Below are positions 27,192 through 36,818 of a stretch of DNA of 64,000 bases, in pieces. The stretch is taken from positions 682,001-746,000 of the forward strand of contig NZ_FOVT01000001.1 of assembly GCF_900115245.1 (NCBI RefSeq), in the 5' to 3' direction. The notes under the pieces were generated by a model, which worked only from the letters and a program-made list of their open reading frames with translations, was not told the origin of the DNA and did no database searches. Numbering within the stretch: position 1 is the stretch's first letter; each line of letters opens with the position of its first letter. The DNA comes from Mesorhizobium sp. NFR06 (GTDB lineage Bacteria > Pseudomonadota > Alphaproteobacteria > Rhizobiales > Rhizobiaceae). Both the position numbers and the translations under genes were made by a program.

Positions 27192-28286
27192 TTGCGGCAG
27201 ACAGGCATTCTTCCGGATCAGGACATCGCGGCGCTGTTCGAGGCGAAGGCGCTGAGGTCGCCGCGCGCGTTGGATGCCGACCAGATCCAGCCGGCCAGCC
27301 TCGATCTCAGGCTCGGCGACAAGGCGTTCCGCGTGCGCGCCTCCTTCCTGCCTGGACCGGATCATCTGGTCGCCGACAAGCTGGAGCGGCTGAAGCTGCA
27401 CGAGATCAATCTTACCGAGAGCGCGGTGCTGGAAACGGGCTGCGTCTATATCGTGCCGCTGCTCGAAAGCCTGGCGCTGCCGACGAACGTATCCGCCTCG
27501 GCCAATCCGAAGAGCTCGACCGGCCGGCTGGACATCTTTACGCGCGTCATGACCGATCGCGGCCACGAGTTCGACAAGATTGCCACCGGCTATCATGGTC
27601 CGCTCTATCTCGAAGTCAGCCCGCGCACCTTCCCGATTGTCGTGCGTGCCGGCTCGCGGCTGTCGCAGATACGCTTCCGCACCGGCAACGCCGTGCTTTC
27701 GGAAAGCGAGCTGCGCGAGCTTCACCGCGCCGAAATGCTGGTCGCCACCGAGCCGCCCAACATTTCCGGTGGCGGCATCGCGCTCTCCATCGATCTCGAC
27801 GGCGACAAGGACGGCCTTGTCGGCTATCGCGGCAAGCACCACACCGGCCTGGTCGACGTCGACAAGCGCGCCGCGCAGGATGTCGTCGATTTCTGGGAGC
27901 CGATCTACAAGAGCGGCGCCGGCGAGCTGGTGCTCGATCCGGACGAATTCTACATCCTGGTCAGCCGGGAAGCCGTGCACGTGCCGCCGCTCTATGCCGC
28001 GGAGATGACGCCGTTCGATCCACTGGTTGGCGAGTTTCGCGTCCACTATGCCGGCTTCTTCGATCCGGGCTTCGGCCACTCCGCCGCCGGCGGCAGCGGC
28101 AGCCGCGCGGTGCTGGAAGTGCGCAGCCACGAGGTGCCGTTCATCCTCGACCATGGCCAGATCGTCGGCCGCCTGGTCTACGAGCATATGCTGAAGCGCC
28201 CGCAGGCGCTGTATGGCAGCGATCTCGGCTCCAACTACCAGGCGCAGGGGCTGAAGCTCTCCAAGCATTTTCGCGCCGCGCGGTGA
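27192..28286 (+). CDS. dcd: Deoxycytidine triphosphate deaminase, double-length form
   Basis: Protein of 364 residues, about twice the usual 190-residue Dcd, built of two dUTPase/Dcd-like halves. The first half has QPASLDLRLGDKAFRV, NPKSSTGRLDIFTRV and GPLYLEVSPRTF; the second repeats the pattern with DPLVGEFRVHYAGFFDPGFG and SRAVLEVRSHEVPF. It should deaminate dCTP to dUTP for thymidylate supply. This long form is usual in rhizobia. The start is TTG at 27192, with GGAG 8 bases upstream; no ATG is available near the conserved N-terminus. It is divergent from metZ. Confidence 0.87.
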   Translation: MRQTGILPDQDIAALFEAKALRSPRALDADQIQPASLDLRLGDKAFRVRASFLPGPDHLVADKLERLKLHEINLTESAVLETGCVYIVPLLESLALPTNVSASANPKSSTGRLDIFTRVMTDRGHEFDKIATGYHGPLYLEVSPRTFPIVVRAGSRLSQIRFRTGNAVLSESELRELHRAEMLVATEPPNISGGGIALSIDLDGDKDGLVGYRGKHHTGLVDVDKRAAQDVVDFWEPIYKSGAGELVLDPDEFYILVSREAVHVPPLYAAEMTPFDPLVGEFRVHYAGFFDPGFGHSAAGGSGSRAVLEVRSHEVPFILDHGQIVGRLVYEHMLKRPQALYGSDLGSNYQAQGLKLSKHFRAAR

Positions 28287-28343
28287 GGTCCAAGTGGGGG
28301 AGATGTCCGGCAGGACCGGGGGCGCAAACGAATGCCGTCCTAT

Positions 28344-28409
28344 CCCTTCGTCATTCTAGGGCCGAGCAAGGAGCGGAGCGACGCGCGCAGACCCTAGAAT
28401 CCATGCCGT
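28344..28409 (+). repeat. Left 66-bp inverted repeat around the GIY-YIG relic
   Basis: This 66-base sequence is repeated in inverse orientation at 28778-28843 with 64 of 66 bases identical. Each copy is itself partly palindromic (ATTCTAGGG at one side, CCCTAGAAT at the other). Together the two copies enclose 368 bases holding the decayed nuclease gene. Confidence 0.9.
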
Positions 28410-28440
28410 GACGGTTGAGAGCCACCATGGTGCAAAACGC

Positions 28441-28711
28441 TCACCAGCCAACCCTACGAAACAGCTCAAACCATTCCGGATTGGTCTTTACGATCAATTC
28501 GATCTTCCACTGCCGTGGCCAGGGCTTCAATGACGCCTGATGTCGAAATTCTCCTCGTACCAGACGAGGGACGCTGCACACCGTGACGCCTGGTGAAGCT
28601 GGAGCCTTGGCCGGTCTTGTGCTCCGGCATCCGACGAGCAAGGTCGTTGGTGACACCGATATAGATCGTGCCGCCTTTCTGGCTCGCGGTCATGCAGACG
28701 TAGCCTGTCAT
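28441..28711 (-). pseudogene. GIY-YIG endonuclease-like gene, frameshifted
   Basis: Relic of a small (about 90-residue) GIY-YIG domain protein of the UvrC N-terminus-like type. The first frame from ATG 28711 reads GGTIYIGVTNDLARRMPEHK and TGQGSSFTRRHGVQR, a second frame gives LVWYEENFDIRRH, and a third gives KPWPRQWKIELIVKTNPEW and ends at 28441. Two frameshifts (near 28583 and 28545) therefore break an otherwise recognisable gene. It sits between near-identical 66-bp inverted repeats. It does not resemble a transposase; whether the repeats and the gene form one mobile unit is an inference. Confidence 0.8.
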
Positions 28712-28777
28712 GCTGCGATCTTAGATGGCGCAGTCATCGGCGGCTATTCTTGACGGTTGCATTCGTTGGCTAAGGTA

Positions 28778-28843
28778 ACGGCATGGATTCTAGGGTCTGC
28801 GCGCGTCGCTTCGCTCCTTGCTCCGCCCTAGAATGACGAAGGG
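28778..28843 (-). repeat. Right 66-bp inverted repeat around the GIY-YIG relic
   Basis: Inverse copy of 28344-28409, differing at two positions. It begins ACGGCATGGATTC and ends GACGAAGGG. Just beyond it, 28866-28912 holds another small palindromic stretch (CTGGCC...GGCCAG and CCCCCGCAAGGGGG). Confidence 0.9.
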
Positions 28844-28918
28844 TGCGCTGGCGCTCTACGTGCGGCACGCCCCTCTGGCCTGCCGGCCAGCTCCCCCGCA
28901 AGGGGGAAGATCACGCTC

Positions 28919-29911
28919 TCACAACGCCTTCACCGCCACCTTGACCGGCTTTTCGATCTCCAGCGGGTTGCGCAGCGGCAGGCCGAAATCCTGCGCCTCG
29001 ATCTCGAACGTATCGCCGGCCTCGGTCTTGATGCCGTCGGCGAAGGACAACGTCGCGGTGCCGAACATATGCACATGCACGTCGCCCGGCTGGCGGAACG
29101 CGGAATATTTGAAATGGTGATGCTCGAGATTGGCGATGGTGTGCGACATGTTCGCTTCGCCGGACAGGAACGGCTTTTCCCACAACAGCTTGCCGTCGCG
29201 CCAGATGCGCGATGCGCCGCGGATGTCGGCGGGCAGCTCGCCGATCAGGATTTCGGGGCCGAACGAGGCGTTGCGCAGCTTGGAATGGGCGAGGAACAGG
29301 TAGTTCACCCGCTCCGTCACATGGTCGGAGAACTCGTTCGACAACGTAAAGCCGACCCGGAACGGCGCGCCGTCGTCGCCGATGACGTAGATGCCGGCAA
29401 TCTCGGGCTCCTCGCCGCCGTCCTGCGCAAAGGCCGGCGACATCAGGGGCGCGCCCGGCGCCACCGCCATCGTGCCGTTGCCCTTGTAGAACCATTCCGG
29501 CTGCACGCCGACCTGGCCCTTGGCGGGCTTGCCGCCTTCGAGACCCATGCGGAACATCTTCATGGAATCGGTGAGCTCCTCGTCACCGTCATTCAGCTTC
29601 TTGTGCATGGAATCGCGCGTCGCCGCGGAGCCCAGATGCGTGAGGCCGGTGCCGGTGAGATGCAGATGCGCGGGATCGGGATGGTTGATCGGCGACACCA
29701 GCCTGCCCCGCTTGTAGGCGGCATCGAGATCGACCGCCTCGCCATAGCCCTTGCGCTCGATCAGCGCTTCGAGCCCTGTGCCTGTCCGCGCCGCCTCCAT
29801 CGCGAGCGAATAGACGCTGCGCGCGCCATTGATGACCCTGGTCTTGCCGCCACCGTTGCGGGCGACGACGCGGATCGTCTCGGCGTCATCGAGGATCTGG
29901 GAGATCAGCAT
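28919..29911 (-). CDS. gguC: GguC family protein (AraD1-like, FAH fold)
   Basis: Protein of 330 residues with the fumarylacetoacetate-hydrolase-like C-terminal fold (FTLSNEFSDHVTE, LRNASFGPEIL, GDTFEIEAQDFGLPLRN). In Agrobacterium the homologue lies after gguA-gguB in the chvE operon; related AraD1 enzymes dehydrate sugar acids such as arabonate. The position behind a sugar ABC transporter supports a role in pentose or hexose acid catabolism, although activity has not been shown from sequence. ATG 29911 gives the conserved MLISQILDD start. A 209-base gap separates it from gguB. Confidence 0.87.
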   Translation of the reverse strand: MLISQILDDAETIRVVARNGGGKTRVINGARSVYSLAMEAARTGTGLEALIERKGYGEAVDLDAAYKRGRLVSPINHPDPAHLHLTGTGLTHLGSAATRDSMHKKLNDGDEELTDSMKMFRMGLEGGKPAKGQVGVQPEWFYKGNGTMAVAPGAPLMSPAFAQDGGEEPEIAGIYVIGDDGAPFRVGFTLSNEFSDHVTERVNYLFLAHSKLRNASFGPEILIGELPADIRGASRIWRDGKLLWEKPFLSGEANMSHTIANLEHHHFKYSAFRQPGDVHVHMFGTATLSFADGIKTEAGDTFEIEAQDFGLPLRNPLEIEKPVKVAVKAL

Positions 29912-30120
29912 GTTGAACCCTCTCTCATCTTGACCGGGTCCGGCTGCCTGCGGGCAAACCCTGACCGGCGCGGCGTGGAAGGAGTTCCGCGCCACGGTTG
30001 AACGCTTCGTCCGGATTGCGCTCGCGAGCCTGGTCCTTGCCTGGACTTCTTGGCGCCGACGGGTCTGCCGGCAGCATCGCGATCTAGAACCCGTATGCCT
30101 CCTGAATTCGTTTGTGGCCT

Positions 30121-31413
30121 TCAGGCCTTGTTCTTGTTGTAGACGTCGAAGATGACGGCTCCGAGCAGCACCAGGCCCTTGACCACCTGCTGCCAGTCGA
30201 CATTGACGCCCATGATCGACATGCCGTTGTTCATCACGCCCATGATGAAGCCGCCGACCACGGCGCCGATCACCTGCCCGACGCCGCCCATTGCCGAGGC
30301 GCCGCCGATGAAGACGGCCGCGATGACGTCGAGCTCGCTGCCCAGGCCGGCGGCCGGCACGGCCTGACCGAGGCGCGCCGCGATGATCAGGCCGCCAAGC
30401 GCCGACAGCACGCCCATGTTGACGAAGACGAGCAGGGTCAGCCTTTCGGTGTTGATGCCAGACAGCTGCGCGGCCTTGGCATTGCCGCCCATCGCATAGA
30501 TGCGGCGGCCGATGGTCATGCGCTTGGTGACGAAGACGAACAGCGAGATAAGCACGCCCATCACCAGAAGCACGACCGGCAAGCCTCTGTAGCTCGCGAA
30601 CTGGAAGACCAGGAACAGCGCCAGCGCGCTGCCCACCAGCGTCTTGACGACGAACAGCGGGAAAGGCTCAGCCTCATAGCCGTGACGCTCGCGCTTGCGC
30701 CGCGTCCTGAAGCCGAAATAGGCGTAGGCCAGAACCGCGATCAGACCGAGCACGACCGTCGTCATGTGCAGCGTCAAGCCGCTGCCGACGATGGTCTTGC
30801 CGGCGGCATTCACCGTCGGCGGGATCAGCGTCAGCGGGCCGATGACGTCCGGGATGAAGCCGGAGCTCAGCGCCTTGAAGCTGTCCGGCAGCGGACCCAC
30901 CGAGGAGCCGCCGCCAAGCAGCGCCTGGCAGATGCCGCGAAAGATCAGCATGCCTGCCAACGTCACGATGAAGCTCGGTATGCGGTGATAGGCGATCCAG
31001 TAGCCTTGCGCCGCGCCTATGAGCGCGCCGACGAGCAGGCAGACGACCGAGACCACCAGCGGGTTGCTGAATATCCCAAGCGGCCAGATGACCATCATCA
31101 TCGCCGCCAGCGCGCCGATGAAGCCGGCGACGGATCCGACGCTGAGGTCGATATAGCCGGCGACGATCACCAGCAGCATGCCGAGCGCCATCACGATGAT
31201 GAACGAGTTCTGCTGCACCAGGTTGCTGAGGTTCACCGGTTTGAACAGCGTTCCCGACGTCGTGTACTGGAAGAACAGCATGATCACGATCAGCGCGATG
31301 ATCAGGCCGTATTCGCGCAGGTTCGTCGTCAGCGCCGAGACGGCGACGCGCGGTCCATGCTTAATGTCCTCGGCGACACCGCTTTGCGGTGCGGGAGCGC
31401 TGTCTGTGCTCAT
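30121..31413 (-). CDS. gguB: Sugar ABC transporter permease GguB (MmsB type)
   Basis: Inner-membrane permease of 430 residues with about ten to twelve hydrophobic segments, longer than ordinary ribose-type permeases, as is typical of the multiple-monosaccharide MmsB/GguB group. [18 protein letters not shown] and [19 protein letters not shown] are the conserved permease stretches; a charged cytoplasmic insert ([14 protein letters not shown]) lies midway. It overlaps the end of gguA by 4 bases (ATGA), so the two are coupled. Confidence 0.93.
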   Translation of the reverse strand: MSTDSAPAPQSGVAEDIKHGPRVAVSALTTNLREYGLIIALIVIMLFFQYTTSGTLFKPVNLSNLVQQNSFIIVMALGMLLVIVAGYIDLSVGSVAGFIGALAAMMMVIWPLGIFSNPLVVSVVCLLVGALIGAAQGYWIAYHRIPSFIVTLAGMLIFRGICQALLGGGSSVGPLPDSFKALSSGFIPDVIGPLTLIPPTVNAAGKTIVGSGLTLHMTTVVLGLIAVLAYAYFGFRTRRKRERHGYEAEPFPLFVVKTLVGSALALFLVFQFASYRGLPVVLLVMGVLISLFVFVTKRMTIGRRIYAMGGNAKAAQLSGINTERLTLLVFVNMGVLSALGGLIIAARLGQAVPAAGLGSELDVIAAVFIGGASAMGGVGQVIGAVVGGFIMGVMNNGMSIMGVNVDWQQVVKGLVLLGAVIFDVYNKNKA

Positions 31414-32942
31414 GATGCTTTTCCTTCTCCCCGAACGATGGCGCGCATGATTTTTTCCTGGCTTGCGTCGCTTGCCGCCATTTCGCCGACGATACGCCCT
31501 TCGTTCATCACATAGATACGGTCGGAGATACCGAGCAATTCAGGCATTTCCGACGAGATGACGATGATCGCTTTGCCCTCGGCGGCGAGGCGCGCGATGA
31601 TCGTATAGATTTCGTACTTGGCGCCGACGTCAATGCCGCGGGTCGGCTCGTCGAGGATCAAAACCTCCGGATCGGCGAACAGCCATTTCGACAGCACCAC
31701 CTTCTGCTGGTTGCCGCCCGACAGGTTGCCGGTCAGTTGGTAGACGCTGGAGGCGCGGATGTTGGTTTTCTTGCGATAGTCGTTGGCGACGCTCATCTCG
31801 CGCATGTCGTCGATGACGCCGCGGCTGGAAACGCCTCCCAGGTTGGCTAAAGTCACGTTGTGCTTGATGTGGTCGATGAGGTTGAGGCCAAAAGTCTTGC
31901 GGTCCTCGGTGACATAGGCGATGCGGTTCTCCACCGCCTTGCTCACCGATGAGAGGTCGAGCGGTCTGCCTCGGAGCGAAACCTCGCCGGTGATGTGCCG
32001 GCCATAGGAGCGGCCGAACAGGCTCATGGCGAATTCGGTGCGGCCGGCGCCCATCAGCCCGGCGATGCCGACGACCTCGCCCTTGCGTACGTTGAGATTG
32101 ATGTTCTTGATCACCTGCCGATCGGCATGGATCGGGTGGTAGACCGACCAGTCCTTGACCTCGAAGATGACGTCGCCGATCTTCGGCTCGCGCGGCGGAT
32201 AGCGGTCGTCGAGCGAGCGGCCGACCATCGAGGTGATGATGCGGTCTTCCGAGATGTCTTTCCTCGGCAAGGTCTCGATGGTGCGCCCGTCGCGGATCAC
32301 CGTCACCTTGTCGGCGACACGGTTCACCTCGTTGAGCTTGTGCGAGATCAGGATCGAGGTCATGCCCTGGCGCTTGAACTCGAGCAGAAGGTCGAGCAGC
32401 GCCTGGCTGTCTTTTTCGCTGAGCGACGCGGTCGGCTCGTCGAGGATCAGAAGCTTCACTTCCTTGCTGAGCGCCTTGGCGATCTCGACCAGCTGCTGCT
32501 TGCCGACGCCGATATTGGTGATCAGCGTCTTGGGGTCTTCATTGAGCCCGACCTTCTTGAGCAGGGCGCTGGTGCGCATCTCGTTGGCGTCCCAGTCGAT
32601 GACGCCGTAGGTGGCATTCTCGTTGCCGAGGAAGATATTTTCCGCGATCGACAGCATCGGCACCAGGGCAAGCTCCTGGTGGATGATGACGATGCCGATA
32701 TGCTCGCTGTCGTGAATGCCTTTGAAATGGCATTCCTGGCCGCGAAAGACGATCTGGCCTTCGTAGGTGCCGGACGGATAGACGCCCGACAGCACCTTCA
32801 TCAGCGTCGACTTGCCGGCGCCGTTCTCGCCAACGACGGCGTGGATCTCACCTTCCTCGACGCTGAGATTGACGTTGGACAACGCCTTCACGCCGGGGAA
32901 CGTCTTGGTGATGTCGCGCATCTCCAAAATCGTCGAGGCCAT
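31410..32942 (-). CDS. gguA: Sugar ABC transporter ATP-binding protein GguA (MmsA type)
   Basis: Double-domain ATPase of 510 residues. The first nucleotide-binding domain has Walker [10 protein letters not shown] and Walker [16 protein letters not shown]; its signature is the weak [15 protein letters not shown]. The second has the degenerate P-loop [16 protein letters not shown], signature [15 protein letters not shown] and [16 protein letters not shown], as in RbsA/XylG-type proteins. It energises uptake of the monosaccharides bound by ChvE. ATG 32942 gives [13 protein letters not shown]; the frame opens earlier without a ribosome site. Confidence 0.94.
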   Translation of the reverse strand: MASTILEMRDITKTFPGVKALSNVNLSVEEGEIHAVVGENGAGKSTLMKVLSGVYPSGTYEGQIVFRGQECHFKGIHDSEHIGIVIIHQELALVPMLSIAENIFLGNENATYGVIDWDANEMRTSALLKKVGLNEDPKTLITNIGVGKQQLVEIAKALSKEVKLLILDEPTASLSEKDSQALLDLLLEFKRQGMTSILISHKLNEVNRVADKVTVIRDGRTIETLPRKDISEDRIITSMVGRSLDDRYPPREPKIGDVIFEVKDWSVYHPIHADRQVIKNINLNVRKGEVVGIAGLMGAGRTEFAMSLFGRSYGRHITGEVSLRGRPLDLSSVSKAVENRIAYVTEDRKTFGLNLIDHIKHNVTLANLGGVSSRGVIDDMREMSVANDYRKKTNIRASSVYQLTGNLSGGNQQKVVLSKWLFADPEVLILDEPTRGIDVGAKYEIYTIIARLAAEGKAIIVISSEMPELLGISDRIYVMNEGRIVGEMAASDASQEKIMRAIVRGEGKAS

Positions 32943-33080
32943 CAGGTTCTGCTCCCTGGCACATGTCTTCCATTCCCGGAAAATGTCATGCGCGAAATCA
33001 AATGCTGCAGTCACTCGCGCCGTGATGGCGCATTGCTGCAGAAGCCGGCAAAAAACAATACCGGGGTCGCTTGTGAACGA

Positions 33081-33115
33081 AAAGGGGCCCTGCGTCGCGC
33101 AGGACCCCTTCTTTT
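33081..33115 (-). terminator. Hairpin between chvE and gguA
   Basis: An 11-bp stem (33084-33094 with 33098-33108, one mismatch, 3-base loop) flanked by short T-runs on both strands lies just after chvE. It is best seen as a partial terminator or 3'-end protector that would give more binding protein than transporter. Confidence 0.7.
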
Positions 33116-33124
33116 GAGGCCGGA

Positions 33125-34195
33125 TTACTTCAGCTCTTCAGCCTTGATGTAGCCGGAGTCGACGACCAGCTTCTGGTAGTTCGACTTGTCGACCTCATGC
33201 GGCGTCAAGAGGATCGAGGGCACGACCTTGACGTCGTTGTTGTAGGTCTTGGTGTCGAGGCCGTCCGGCTTGCCGCCGGAGAGCACCTTGTCGACCAGCT
33301 CGACGGTCGCCTTGGCCAGGTCACGGGTGTCCTTGAACACGGTCGAGTACTGCTCGCCCGAGATGATCAGCTTGACCGAGGCGGTCTCGGCGTCCTGGCC
33401 GGTCACGATCGGCCAGGGCTGTGCGTCGGTGCCGTAGCCGACGGCGCGCAGCGAGGCGGTGATGCCGCGCGACAGGCCGTCATAAGGCGACAGGACGCCA
33501 TCGACGCGGCTACCGTCCGAGTAGTTGGCCGAGAGCAGGTTGTCCATGCGGGCCTGGGCGGTGGCGGCGAGCCAGCGCAGCGTGCCGACCTTGTCCATGC
33601 CCATCTGGCCGGACTTGATCTTGATCGAGCCGTCATCGATCAGCGGCTGCAGGACCGACATCGCGCCATTGTAGAAGAAGAAGGCGTTGTTGTCGTCCGG
33701 CGAGCCGCCGAACAGTTCGACGTTCCACGGCTTGGTGTTGGGGAAACGATCCTTGAGGCCCTTGACCAGCGAGTTCGCCTGGATGACGCCGACGCCGAAA
33801 TTGTCGAAGGTGGTGTAGTAGTCGACATTGCCCGTCTTCTTGATCAGGCGGTCATAGGCGACGACGACGACGCCGGCGTCGTTGGCCTTCTGCAGCGCGT
33901 CGGCCATGGTGGTGCCGTCGATAGAAGCAATGATCAGCGCCTTCGGGCCCTTGGTGATTTCGTTTTCCAGCTGGCTGAGCTGGTTCGGGATATCGTCCTG
34001 CGCATACTGCAGGTCGACCGTGTAGCCGAGCGCTTCGAGCTGGGACTTGACGGCATCGCCGTCGTTGATCCAGCGCTGCGAGGTCTTGGTCGGCATCAGC
34101 ACGCCGACGAGACCCTTGTCGGCTGCATGCGCCGAATAGGTCATGGCGGCTATGCCAAGGGCCGCGACAGCGGCCAGCGTCTTGATGATCTTCAC
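33125..34195 (-). CDS. chvE: Multiple-sugar periplasmic binding protein ChvE
   Basis: Periplasmic binding protein of 356 residues. A signal peptide ([20 protein letters not shown], cleaved after AHA at residue 24) is followed by a type I fold beginning [31 protein letters not shown] and [16 protein letters not shown] are ligand-site regions. In Agrobacterium it binds galactose, glucose, arabinose and related sugars and also drives virulence and chemotaxis signalling; here it most likely serves uptake with GguAB. The start is GTG 34195 with GGGAGAG upstream. Divergent from gbpR, which should control it. Confidence 0.94.
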   Translation of the reverse strand: MKIIKTLAAVAALGIAAMTYSAHAADKGLVGVLMPTKTSQRWINDGDAVKSQLEALGYTVDLQYAQDDIPNQLSQLENEITKGPKALIIASIDGTTMADALQKANDAGVVVVAYDRLIKKTGNVDYYTTFDNFGVGVIQANSLVKGLKDRFPNTKPWNVELFGGSPDDNNAFFFYNGAMSVLQPLIDDGSIKIKSGQMGMDKVGTLRWLAATAQARMDNLLSANYSDGSRVDGVLSPYDGLSRGITASLRAVGYGTDAQPWPIVTGQDAETASVKLIISGEQYSTVFKDTRDLAKATVELVDKVLSGGKPDGLDTKTYNNDVKVVPSILLTPHEVDKSNYQKLVVDSGYIKAEELK

Positions 34196-34390
34196 ATTAC
34201 TCTCCCTGGTTGATGGACGCGACACCTCGGGGCTTCGCGGGCCGCGCAACCGAGCAGGTGCGCTGGCGCGCCACTGTCGGCTTTATCGATCTCCGGTATC
34301 CTCCCAATCGGTTCCTCGGCGCAGTTTAAATCGATACGAATCTGCTCGTTGCCGACGGTTGCGCCTCGGAACGCACGAAGGGTGGGTCCC

Positions 34391-34408
34391 TTTGACATAA
34401 CTGTCAAA
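34391..34408. promoter_or_regulatory. Inverted repeat in the chvE/gbpR intergenic region
   Basis: Perfect 7-base arms TTTGACA and TGTCAAA with a 4-base spacer lie in the 293-base divergent region. It is a candidate operator for GbpR or another regulator; no matching -10 box at a normal distance was found on either strand. Confidence 0.45.
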
Positions 34409-34488
34409 TGCGATCTTTGCTGGTTGCTATATCGAAACTGGTATGGCTTTAAAGAGCCGGTATCAACGCGGCGGAGAGGTTTAAGATC

Positions 34489-35478
34489 ATGGCGGCACTG
34501 CGTGATCACGATGTGATTTCAGGCAGTTACGAGAAATTGCCGGGAGACGGCGAGACGTTGCTGCGCAGCGGCCTCAGCCTCCGTCACATGCGCATGATCG
34601 CCGCCTTGGACGATCACGGACGGGTGAGCGCCGCCGCCCAGGTCATGAACATCTCCCAACCGGCCGCCTCGCGCATGATCGCCGAGATGGAGGCGGTGCT
34701 CGACGTGAAGTTGTGCGAACGGCTGCCGCGCGGCGTGACGCTGACCCCTTACGGCCAGGCGCTCGCCCGGCGCGCCCGCTCGATCCTGCTTGAGATGCGG
34801 GAGGCCGATCGCGAGATTTCCGAGCTCAAGGCCGGCAAGGGCGGCTCGGTGTTCCTCGGCGCGGTGACGGCGCCGGCGATCGAGCTCGCGGTGCCGGCGA
34901 TCCGCGAGATCCGCCGCATCTATCCGCGCATCGAGATCACCATGCAGGTCGAGACCTCGAACGTGCTTGCCCGCGAACTGATCGCCTCCCGTCACGATTT
35001 CATCATCGCCCGCATTCCCGAAGATCTCAATCCGCGGCTTTTCGAATCGCGCGTCATCGGCGTCGAGAAAGCCTGCCTGATCGTGCGCCGCGGCCACCCG
35101 CTGGCCAGTGGCAAGATGGTGCGGCTGGAGGAGACCGCGGGTTACGACTGGGTGTTCCAGTCCGGCGGCTCGCCGCTGCGCCAGGCGATGGAAAGCAACT
35201 TCCTCAACCGCGACATTCCGCTGCCCGACCGCATCCTCAACACCTCCTCGCTGCTTCTTACCCTGGTGATGGTGGCGCAGTCCGACGCCATCGCGCCGGT
35301 CTCGATCCAGGTCGCCAAGTTCATTCAAGGCGCCGACGGACTGGCGGGCGCCATCGATGTCGTGCAGACCGAGTTCGACATCGAAGTCCGGCCCTACAGC
35401 CTGATCACGGTCAAAAACCGCGTGCTCTCGCCCGCCGCAAAGATGTTGCACGACTTCATCTTGCGCGAAGTGGGGTAA
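34489..35478 (+). CDS. gbpR: LysR-family regulator GbpR
   Basis: LysR-type regulator of 329 residues. The N-terminal winged HTH (MRMIAALDDHGRVSAAAQVM and ISQPAASRMIAEMEAVLDVK) begins after an unusual 30-residue lead; the rest is the periplasmic-binding-like effector domain. Divergent adjacency to chvE and the lead sequence match GbpR of Agrobacterium, which switches chvE-gguABC on with arabinose, galactose or fucose. GGAGAGG lies 9 bases before the ATG. Confidence 0.9.
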   Translation: MAALRDHDVISGSYEKLPGDGETLLRSGLSLRHMRMIAALDDHGRVSAAAQVMNISQPAASRMIAEMEAVLDVKLCERLPRGVTLTPYGQALARRARSILLEMREADREISELKAGKGGSVFLGAVTAPAIELAVPAIREIRRIYPRIEITMQVETSNVLARELIASRHDFIIARIPEDLNPRLFESRVIGVEKACLIVRRGHPLASGKMVRLEETAGYDWVFQSGGSPLRQAMESNFLNRDIPLPDRILNTSSLLLTLVMVAQSDAIAPVSIQVAKFIQGADGLAGAIDVVQTEFDIEVRPYSLITVKNRVLSPAAKMLHDFILREVG

Positions 35479-35585
35479 TGGAACGGGAATGCTACCTGCG
35501 CGTTCAAGCCGATCGGCATGCTCGCTGGAGCCTGTTGCAGGTGAGGGAACGGGGGTGCCGATGCGCAACAGCTCAGGAGGTTTTG

Positions 35586-35900
35586 ATGGAACGTCGGTTA
35601 TTTCTCACTGGAATGCTTGGCGTTGCGGGGGCAGCGGCACTTGTGAGCCTGGCCGGACCAAGCAAGGCCGTTGCCGGTATCCCCAATGGCAATGGGATAC
35701 TGGATGAACTCGACAAGCCGGATCCAGCCATCCAGGAGGATGAACAGGCCGATCTGCTGCAGCCGGCTCAGTACTATTACCGCCGTCGGTACTATCGTCC
35801 TCGCCGCCGGTGGGTTTGGAGAAGGGTCTGCCGCCGCTACTGGCGCTATGGTCGGCGCCATGTCCGCTGCTGGCGCCGCCGCGTCTGGATCGGCTACTGA
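35586..35900 (+). CDS. Small exported Arg/Tyr/Trp-rich protein of unknown function
   Basis: Protein of 104 residues that I do not recognise as a characterised family. It starts MERRLFLTGMLGVAGAAAL, a twin-arginine-like signal with cleavage probably after AVA near residue 30, then an acidic middle (DELDKPDPAIQEDEQADLL), then a C-terminal tail of about 42 residues with 18 Arg, plus many Tyr and Trp (YYYRRRYYRPRRRWVWRR). The acidic/basic split suggests charge-masked nucleic-acid, lipid or cell-wall binding. AGGAGG sits 5 bases before ATG 35586. A longer in-frame start at 35478 lacks a ribosome site. Confidence 0.75.
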   Translation: MERRLFLTGMLGVAGAAALVSLAGPSKAVAGIPNGNGILDELDKPDPAIQEDEQADLLQPAQYYYRRRYYRPRRRWVWRRVCRRYWRYGRRHVRCWRRRVWIGY

Positions 35901-35952
35901 CTCTGAGACTGAAAGCAACCACGCACCACAGGCGCCTGCCTGGTGAATTGCA

Positions 35953-35984
35953 GGGCGGGTCTTGCACAGGTGCAAGACTCGCCC
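35953..35984. terminator. Strong hairpin after the Arg-rich gene
   Basis: Arms GGGCGGGTCTTGCAC (35953-35967) and GTGCAAGACTCGCCC (35970-35984) pair at 14 of 15 positions around a 2-base loop. There is no T-run, so termination is plausible but not certain. Bases 35985-36099 hold nothing else recognisable. Confidence 0.5.
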
Positions 35985-36099
35985 CTCGACGGCGGTCAAC
36001 CTGCGACGAATCGGGCGCCGTCTATCCCGCCGTCATTTTTCTCGGTTTTTTGGCTCAGCTTCCACAAGGGGCGCTGGCAATACCTTCCATGCCGGCTCC

Positions 36100-36775
36100 T
36101 TATGCGGGCAGAGCCATCAAGGTATCCAAGATGCTACGTCGCTTAAGCTCGAGCAACTGCTGGCGGCGAGCCGGCTCCATGTCGATGTCGGTCGTGAAGC
36201 GGCTCTCATGAAGCCAACCGTCGATACGCTCGAAAAGCGCTTCGTCCATAGCTACGCCGGCGGCGACCGTGATCCGTTCATATTCGGCCGCGCATAAATC
36301 CTGGTCGCTGAGGTCGCGATACAGACGGTTCCAGTTCAAGCCGCCGGTATCAAATCCGTCGAGCCAATCCCTGCCGAAGTTGAGCCGATCTGTCCGCAAT
36401 CCATCCAAGTTGAAAGGCAAAACCAGGCCACAGATACCAGCGGCCACCCGGTGCCGTTCTAACCAGTCCGGCAACCTGAGCTCGATCCAGCATGCGGAAA
36501 GGGTTTGTTTTTGCCGTGGGGAAAATATCGTGATCCAGAAGGCCGACCATGGATGGCCGGTTCGCAAGAATGATGTTCCTCCAGGCCCAATTCAGAGCGT
36601 AGCCGTGCGATTTGCCGCCTTCCTTCTCTCGACCTGTCCACGGGTTGGCCGACACTGCCGCGCAAGCAATACCAGCTGCGGCGCAGATCTCGCGAATGGC
36701 GCCCCTTGCCACCGGATCGGTTGAGTTGTCAGCAACAGCGGCATGGAACGCGCGCAGGATGCCTCCAATGCGCAC
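36100..36775 (-). pseudogene. Frameshifted glycosyltransferase-like relic next to tRNA-Gly
   Basis: Two overlapping frames complement one another. The 5' part (from GTG 36775) reads GKSHGYALNWAWRNIILANR, MVGLLDHDIFPT and GGRWYLWPGFAFQLGWIADR, and the 3' part continues LNFGRDWLDGFDTGGLNWNR to the stop at 36100. A one-base frameshift near 36381-36388 separates them. The DHDIF motif and Trp-rich body suggest a GT-A-type sugar transferase, but this is weak. The reading continues open upstream (SKPDIGIVSV) to the tRNA end at 36819, so the gene appears truncated at the tRNA. Confidence 0.65.
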
Positions 36776-36818
36776 GGAAACTATGCCGATATCGGGCTTG
36801 GACCCTTTGCGAGATACT

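Noticed and set aside
35810..36211. A 133-residue frame overlapping the end of the Arg-rich gene
   Set aside because: It is a frame shadow of the Arg-rich tail followed by non-coding hairpin sequence, with no start signal.
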